64,000 nt of DNA from Nitrospirillum viridazoti (GTDB lineage: Bacteria > Pseudomonadota > Alphaproteobacteria > Azospirillales > Azospirillaceae), in NCBI RefSeq assembly GCF_007827975.1, contig NZ_VITT01000010.1, one strand, 5' to 3'. Of the stretch, positions 59,187 through 64,000 are shown piece by piece; the first letter of the stretch is position 1, and the number at the start of each line of letters is the position of its first letter. The notes beneath the pieces are model-generated. The model saw only the letters and a program-made list of their open reading frames with translations. It was not told the origin of the DNA and did not search any database. The position numbers and the translations under genes are program-made.

Positions 59187-60191
59187 TCACGGGCCGCCGC
59201 TTTCAGCCTTGGGGCTGGCGATCAGCCGTGCCGACGTCCATTCGCTCTCCAGGGTAATGTCGCCCCAAATATGCTGGCCATTGTAATAGTGTCCTATGCG
59301 CCAATTTTCCGGCCGCTTATCCATGCCGGCCGGCGCCTCCGCGATGAGTTTCAGGAGCCGGGGTAGGATGTCGACTCGCACGTCACGACGCTCGCCCGAT
59401 TTCAGGAACGGCTGCCCGAGAAGGGGCAGGGAATCGTCCACACCGAACGGATCCTTGGTGAAGAAATAATTCGTTCCGGGCTTGGTTGCCATGTCGTTGC
59501 AAAAGCGCTGTCTATCCTCGGGCTGCGGCCCGCAAATCATGGCAAGCGCCAGTTGATAGAAAAGCGTCTGATGAGATGTGGGATTGTTCAATACCACGGA
59601 AATCAAAGGTCCGCCCTGGCTGACCGCGCACCCCTTGGCGGACTTTACGTTTCCATATTTGATGCGGACATCGGCGTCGCTGAACAAATGGTCCAGGTCC
59701 GTCAGGGCGTACTTTCCGTCAGCCAGCAGCCCAGCCGATTCATGTGGCGGCTTCGCCTTGCCGCTGGGGCTGGCGAATAGGTCGGATTCACGCGGTTGCC
59801 TATCCGGGCCTTGGCACGGCAGGACTGTTCCATCCTGAATCAGCTTATACGTCGCACGGGTGGCACCTTTCGCCTGGGTGATCGTCACCGACGCTTCCTT
59901 GGCGGTTGAGGAAAATACCGTGACATTGCCTGAGGTCCGGCGCGTGAAGGGAGAAAGGTCGCCCCCCGGAATATTCCACGCGACCAAGTTCCAGGTGGCT
60001 CCGGGAGCGGTGGAGGCGTAGGCGGCGGGACCATCCGCAGCCGGTGGATCCGGCGACTCACGCAGGCTGAAGTCCCAATGGGGTGCCAGCAGGTCCACAT
60101 CCTTGGCTCGGGCTGCGGGGGCGTCCGCCAGGGTCAGTCCTGCCAACAGGAGCCCAGTCAATAGGGTGGGTGCGGTGTGGAATCGGGTCAT
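59187..60191 (-). CDS. Secreted hypothetical protein
   Basis: A 334-residue protein with a clear signal peptide: TLLTGLLLAGLTLADAPAARA at the N-terminus, probably cut after ARA near residue 27. The mature protein is rich in beta strands, with PDVRIKYG-like DADVRIKYGNVKSAKGC and LALMICGPQPEDRQRFCNDM, two Cys that could pair in the periplasm. I do not recognise the family. The start at 60191 is strongly supported by GGAGGAG. It ends 35 bases before the corA start; co-expression is possible. Confidence 0.75.
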   Translation of the reverse strand: MTRFHTAPTLLTGLLLAGLTLADAPAARAKDVDLLAPHWDFSLRESPDPPAADGPAAYASTAPGATWNLVAWNIPGGDLSPFTRRTSGNVTVFSSTAKEASVTITQAKGATRATYKLIQDGTVLPCQGPDRQPRESDLFASPSGKAKPPHESAGLLADGKYALTDLDHLFSDADVRIKYGNVKSAKGCAVSQGGPLISVVLNNPTSHQTLFYQLALAMICGPQPEDRQRFCNDMATKPGTNYFFTKDPFGVDDSLPLLGQPFLKSGERRDVRVDILPRLLKLIAEAPAGMDKRPENWRIGHYYNGQHIWGDITLESEWTSARLIASPKAESGGP

Positions 60192-60300
60192 CAACTTGCT
60201 CCTCCTGCCATTCGGGTCGACGGGGGCGATGCCTTCAGTCGAGACCGTGCTCAAGAAAGAAGGTCGATCCGCCCATGTGGCAAGCGCGACGCCTTGTCTC

Positions 60301-60352
60301 ACACGATCGCAGGGACGGCGGTATGCCGTCGCTATGGCCATCAAAATCGTGT
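60301..60352. promoter_or_regulatory. Nested inverted repeats upstream of the secreted protein
   Basis: ACACGAT at 60301-60307 is the complement of ATCGTGT at 60346-60352, and between them GACGGC/GCCGTC at 60314-60319 and 60325-60330 forms a second palindrome. It lies 110 bases upstream of the start at 60191 and 110 bases after the hybrid kinase, so it could be an operator or a terminator. Confidence 0.35.
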
Positions 60353-60460
60353 CGCACGGGCCTCTTGAGCCGCCCCAATCCCTGCCAAGGGACGGCCACG
60401 GGACGAGAGGGCGGAGCAACTATGGAATTCCCGCACGGGATTGGTGAACGGCCAAGATCG

Positions 60461-62458
60461 TCAACCCTCCGTCAGCGCCCGGATCTTCCGCCCCAGCTCG
60501 TCCAGGTCGAAGGGTTTGGCGATATAGTCCATGCCGTCGCCGACGAAGGCCGAGCGCTGGCTGGCGCCCTCGGCATAGCCGGTGGCGAATAGGATCTTGA
60601 GGCCGGGCCGCAGCCGGCGGGCTTCGTGCGCCAGCGCGCGTCCGTTCATGCCGGGCAGGCCGACGTCGGTCAGCAGCAGATCGATGGTCCCGGGCCCTTC
60701 CAGGTGGGGCAGGGCGTCGGCCGCCGTTTCGGCCTCGATGACGCCGTAGCCATGCTCCTCCAGGATGTCGACCACCACCATGCGCACCACCAGCTCGTCT
60801 TCCACCACCAGCACGGTGCCCCGGCCCTTGGGCGTGGCTTCCGGCGGGTTGGGTCTGGGCGCCTCCGCCGCGGCTGAAGCGCTACGGTCGCGGGGCATGT
60901 ACAGGCAAATGGTGGTTCCCTTGCCCGGGGTGGACGCCAGCGTGACATGCCCCCCGACCTGGCGGGCGAAACCATAGATCATGGAGAGGCCCAGGCCCGT
61001 GCCGTGGCCGATGGGCTTGGTGGTGAAGAAGGGGTCGAACGCCTTCTCCAGCACCTCCGGTGGCATGCCGGTGCCGGTGTCGGTGACACAGGTGAGGACG
61101 TAGTCGCCGGGCTGCAGGTCGGCAGACGCACGCTCGTCCCCGTCGCCGATGGTGACGTTGCTGGTCTGGATGGTCAGTCGCCCGCCCGCCGTCATGGCGT
61201 CGCGGGCGTTGATGGCCAGGTTCAGGATGGCGCTCTCGAACTGGTTGGCGTCCGTGATGGCCGGCCACACCTCGGGCGCCAGGGAGATCTGCAGGTCGAT
61301 GCCCTGGCCCAGGGTCCGGCGCAGCAGGTCGTCCAGCGAGCTCACCAGCTGGTTGATGTCGGCGGACTTCAGATCCAGCGTCTGGCGGCGGGCGAAGGCC
61401 AGCAGGCGGTGAGTCAGGCCGGCCGCCCGGTGTGCGGAGGACAGGATGTTGTCGACATAGCGGCCGATGCTGTCGAAACGGGCGTCGCGCACCCGCTTCT
61501 GGATCAGGTCGGCGGCCCCGACGATACCGGCCAGCATGTTGTTGAAATCATGGGCGATGCCACCGGTCAGCTGGCCGATGGCCTCCATCTTGTGTGATTG
61601 GCGCAACGCCTCTTCCTTGACGCGCAGCTCCTCCGTGCGCGCCACCACCTCCGCCTCCAGCGCGTCGCGGGCCAGCTTGGTCTCGGTGATGTCGATGGCG
61701 CAGCCCAGAAAGCCCAGGAAGGTGCCGGCGTCGTCGAACCGTGGGCTGCTTTCACACCGCAGCCAGCGCACCTCGCCCGTGGCCTTGCGCACGCGCATGT
61801 CGTCCAGGAAGGGAGTGCGCCCGACGAACAGCGCCCGGCGTACGGCACTCAGGGTGGGCCAATCATCCTCATGGATCAGGGCGGCCCAACCCTCCGCCTC
61901 CATGCGCGCCGGCGGAATGCCGAATTCCGTTTCAAAGCGGCGGTTGGCGAAGATGATGCGGCCTTCGGCGTCGGACGACCAGATCAGGGCCGGCGTGTTG
62001 TCCGCCATGGACCGGAAGCGCTGCTCGCTTTCCCGCAGCGCCTGGGCCGACCGCCGCGCCTGGCGGCGGTCTTCCGCTTCGCGCAGGGCGCGGGTCACCA
62101 CCATGGGAATGCGGGCCAGGTTGCGCTTGGTCACATAGTCGGTGGCGCCGGCGCGCAGCGCTTCGGTCGCGAACTCCTCACCAATGACGCCGGAGATGAA
62201 GATGAAGGGCACGGCCGGGTCGCGGGCGCGGGCCAGTTCCAGCGCCGCCAGGCCGTTGAAGCCGGGCAGGGAATAGTCGGACAGGATGATGTCGAAGTCG
62301 CCCCCGGCCAGCGCGGCCTCATATTCCCCCCGTACGGCCACGCGCGTCAGGATCAAGGGCTGATCGATCTTGCGGAACTGGTGGGCGATCAGTTCCGCAT
62401 CGATGTCGCTGTCCTCCACCAACAGCAGGGCGACAGGCTTTTCCGCGGCTGGAGACAC
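60461..62458 (-). CDS. Hybrid histidine kinase (REC-PAS-HisKA-HATPase-REC)
   Basis: About 665 residues. An N-terminal receiver domain has LLLVEDSDIDAELIA and the phospho-acceptor in DIILSDYSLPGFNGL. A PAS domain follows near 150-265 (FRSMADNTPALIWSSDAEGR). The kinase core has GQLTGGIAHDFNNMLAGI near 300 with the phosphorylated His, ILNLAINARDAM near 420 (N box) and GTGLGLSMIYGFARQVGG near 485. A second receiver domain ends the protein (DLLLTDVGLPGMNGRALAHE). It starts with GTG at 62458 sharing one base with the stop of the response regulator (TAGTG). It probably relays the signal of the phytochrome upstream. Confidence 0.88.
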   Translation of the reverse strand: MSPAAEKPVALLLVEDSDIDAELIAHQFRKIDQPLILTRVAVRGEYEAALAGGDFDIILSDYSLPGFNGLAALELARARDPAVPFIFISGVIGEEFATEALRAGATDYVTKRNLARIPMVVTRALREAEDRRQARRSAQALRESEQRFRSMADNTPALIWSSDAEGRIIFANRRFETEFGIPPARMEAEGWAALIHEDDWPTLSAVRRALFVGRTPFLDDMRVRKATGEVRWLRCESSPRFDDAGTFLGFLGCAIDITETKLARDALEAEVVARTEELRVKEEALRQSHKMEAIGQLTGGIAHDFNNMLAGIVGAADLIQKRVRDARFDSIGRYVDNILSSAHRAAGLTHRLLAFARRQTLDLKSADINQLVSSLDDLLRRTLGQGIDLQISLAPEVWPAITDANQFESAILNLAINARDAMTAGGRLTIQTSNVTIGDGDERASADLQPGDYVLTCVTDTGTGMPPEVLEKAFDPFFTTKPIGHGTGLGLSMIYGFARQVGGHVTLASTPGKGTTICLYMPRDRSASAAAEAPRPNPPEATPKGRGTVLVVEDELVVRMVVVDILEEHGYGVIEAETAADALPHLEGPGTIDLLLTDVGLPGMNGRALAHEARRLRPGLKILFATGYAEGASQRSAFVGDGMDYIAKPFDLDELGRKIRALTEG

Positions 62459-62901
62459 TAAAAATCTCCAGGCACGGGCTCGTTCAGCACCGCCCAAAAG
62501 ATACCTAGGTCGCGGATGGCCTCGAAAAAGGCCTTGAAGTCCACCGGCTTCACCACGAAGGAATTGACCCCGTAGTGATAGCTGCGCACCACGTCGCTCT
62601 CCTCGCGGGAGGACGTCAGCATGACGATGGGGGTGGCGCGATGCCGGGGGTGGGACTTCACCTTTTCCAGCACCTCCAGGCCGTCCACCTTGGGCAGCTT
62701 CAGGTCCAGCAGCACGACGGCCGGGGCGCCGGGCTCGCGGTTCGCAAACTGGCCCTCGCTGAAGATGTACTCCAGCGCCTCCACACCGTCACGGACGACC
62801 ACGATTTCGTTGGCCAGCTGGGTTTTCCTCAGCGCGGCCAGGGTCAGTTCCACGTCGGCGGGATTATCCTCGACGAGAAGGATGGGTCTAAGCGTGGCCA
62901 C
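62458..62901 (-). CDS. Single-domain response regulator (Rcp1/CheY-like)
   Basis: A 147-residue receiver domain: ILLVEDNPADVELTLAALR near residue 6, the phospho-acceptor Asp in VVLLDLKLPKVDGLEVLEK near 60, TPIVMLTSSREESD near 85 with the conserved Thr, and Lys in FVVKPVDFKAF near 111. No output domain. The GTG at 62901 has a strong GGAGG site and places the first motif correctly; a longer frame to 62964 overlaps the phytochrome gene. It overlaps the phytochrome's end by 14 bases. Such regulators are the usual partners of bacteriophytochromes. Confidence 0.9.
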   Translation of the reverse strand: MATLRPILLVEDNPADVELTLAALRKTQLANEIVVVRDGVEALEYIFSEGQFANREPGAPAVVLLDLKLPKVDGLEVLEKVKSHPRHRATPIVMLTSSREESDVVRSYHYGVNSFVVKPVDFKAFFEAIRDLGIFWAVLNEPVPGDF

Positions 62902-64000
62902 GGTTTCCTCCTGTCTGGCGCTTGGGTAGGGTGAAGCTGAAGGCGGCGCCTTGGCCGACGGCACCTTTGGCTTCCAGCGTGCCGCCGTGCCGGTCGATGA
63001 TGCGTTTCGTCAATGCCAGGCCGATGCCGGTGCCCTCGAAATCCTCTTGCCGGTGCAGGCGCTGGAACACCTGGAACAGCTTGCCGGCATAGTTCATGTC
63101 GAAGCCGACGCCGTTGTCCTCCACGCAGTACAGCACCTCGTCGGGCCGGTCCTGGCCCCAGACCTTGATGCGGGGCGGGGTGGCGTCGCGGCTGTATTTC
63201 AAGGCGTTGTCAACCAGGTTGAACAGGGCTTGGCGCACCAAGGTGGTGTCGCCCCAGGCGGGGGGCAGGACGCCGATTTCCCATTCCACCGGGCGCTGCC
63301 CTTCGGTGATGGCCAGGCTCCGACGGATTTCCGCCATCACCTTGGTCATGTCGATGCGGGACATTTTCAGATTGGTGCGGCCCAGTTGCGAGAAGTGCAG
63401 CAGGTCATCCACCAGCTCACCGGCCGACAGGGCCGCGGCGATGATGCCGTCCAGGTAGTGGCGCGACAGGGCTTTCAGATTGGGCTCCTCCTCGCCCAGC
63501 AGTTCGGCATAGCCCGCGATGTGGCGGAAAGGCGCCCGCAGGTCGTGGGAGATGGAGTAGGAGAAGGCCTCCAACTCCTTGTTCGAGCGCTGCAGTTCCT
63601 CCGTCAGCTGGGCGCGTTCCTCCGCCCGTTGCAGGACGAAGTTGATGATGGCGCCGCGAAAGTCGGCGGCGCTCAGCAGTTCGGCCGACCGCCAGGGCTG
63701 GGCACGCTCGCGCACCTCCTGCTTCCAGGCCTCGAACGACAGGCGCGGGTGCAGGCGGCCCGCAGTGTCCGTGGCCTTGGCCGCGCGGGGATCGCCACCC
63801 CAGCGTACGGTCTGCACCACCTCCGGGCGGAACCATAGGATGAAGCTGGCGTGGAGGCGCGAGATGGGGATGGCGATGACGCCACTGGCGACACCGGCGA
63901 TATCCTTGCCCGGCGGCCAGTCCGCGCTCAGGGTGCTGGTGGCGTAGATTTGGTCGACGTTCCGGGTCCGCAGCCATTCGACCAGGGCCAGGATGCTGTC
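62888..64000 (-). CDS. Bacteriophytochrome histidine kinase (N-terminus outside window)
   Basis: 370 residues are visible from the window edge. The first 100 belong to the PHY domain: IYATSTLSADWPPGKDIAGV, FILWFRPEVVQTVRWGGDP and LHPRLSFEAWKQEVRERAQP, a pattern typical of phytochromes. The kinase follows, with SYSISHDLRAPFRHIAGYAE near visible residue 155, NLVDNALKYSRD, VEDNGVGFDMN and FEGTGIGLALTKRIIDRHGG. The PAS and GAF domains that hold the bilin must lie beyond 64000. It senses red/far-red light and probably phosphorylates the overlapping response regulator. Confidence 0.9.
   Translation of the reverse strand, partial: DSILALVEWLRTRNVDQIYATSTLSADWPPGKDIAGVASGVIAIPISRLHASFILWFRPEVVQTVRWGGDPRAAKATDTAGRLHPRLSFEAWKQEVRERAQPWRSAELLSAADFRGAIINFVLQRAEERAQLTEELQRSNKELEAFSYSISHDLRAPFRHIAGYAELLGEEEPNLKALSRHYLDGIIAAALSAGELVDDLLHFSQLGRTNLKMSRIDMTKVMAEIRRSLAITEGQRPVEWEIGVLPPAWGDTTLVRQALFNLVDNALKYSRDATPPRIKVWGQDRPDEVLYCVEDNGVGFDMNYAGKLFQVFQRLHRQEDFEGTGIGLALTKRIIDRHGGTLEAKGAVGQGAAFSFTLPKRQTGGNRGHA

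Noticed and set aside
1..64000. CRISPR arrays
   Set aside because: No regularly spaced direct repeats with unique spacers were seen; the tandem repeats found are two-copy or protein-coding.

Overview
The window is GC-rich DNA (about two thirds G+C by eye) with tightly packed, ATGA-overlapping operons. The gene families present (aerobic cob genes with cbtAB, bacteriophytochrome, FkbM/FkbH exopolysaccharide proteins, GPH transporter) and the codon use suggest an alphaproteobacterium of the Rhodospirillales/Azospirillaceae type. That assignment is inference from content; there is no rRNA or marker gene here.

Layout. (1) 1-4444: end of an unknown gene, a small membrane protein, a metallophosphoesterase/AAA+ ATPase gene pair, a weak hypothetical gene and a 650-base gene-poor, partly AT-rich stretch. 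(2) 4445-10281: a compact six-gene operon: an unrecognised mostly helical protein, an ATP-grasp-like protein, a GT2 glycosyltransferase, a PaaK-like adenylate-forming enzyme, a second ATP-grasp-like protein and a second GT2. This looks like an undescribed small-molecule or conjugate biosynthesis cluster and is the most interesting part of the window. (3) 10480-14894: a giant winged-helix/STAND NTPase/TPR protein, a small partner gene, and a protein made of two tandem LuxR-type HTH domains. (4) 14989-33560: the cobalamin region. It has a B12 riboswitch before cbtB-cbtA, an EamA transporter, a broken dabA tail, and cobB, cobA, cbiD, cobM, cobE, cobL, cobK, cobJ, cobI, cobH, cobG, cobN and cobW, with a second B12 riboswitch before cobW. 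It is an oxygen-dependent (CobG/CobN) route in which CbiD seems to stand in for the missing CobF. (5) 34063-54536: a surface-polysaccharide region: FkbM methyltransferase with a long repetitive coiled coil, two large glycosyltransferases, a PhyH-type dioxygenase, then about 7 kb of nested or truncated insertion sequences (IS701, IS5, IS3, IS1182, IS630, IS110) that enclose an AT-rich acetyltransferase gene and a decayed tRNA-Ser(UGA)-like sequence, then an acyl carrier protein, an FkbH protein and a TPR protein. (6) 54865-60191: GPH sugar transporter, hypothetical gene, 2-hydroxyacid dehydrogenase, CorA, secreted protein. (7) 60461-64000: an overlapping signalling operon on the minus strand: bacteriophytochrome kinase (N-terminus outside the window), single-domain response regulator, hybrid histidine kinase.

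How the parts work together. The cob genes convert precorrin-2 to the cobalt corrin ring, with cobalt import by CbtAB and both ends of the cluster under B12 feedback. The FkbM/GT/ACP/FkbH genes probably build or decorate an extracellular polymer, and the insertion-sequence pile has split that locus. The last three genes form a light-responsive phosphorelay. All functions are read from motifs; no database search was possible.
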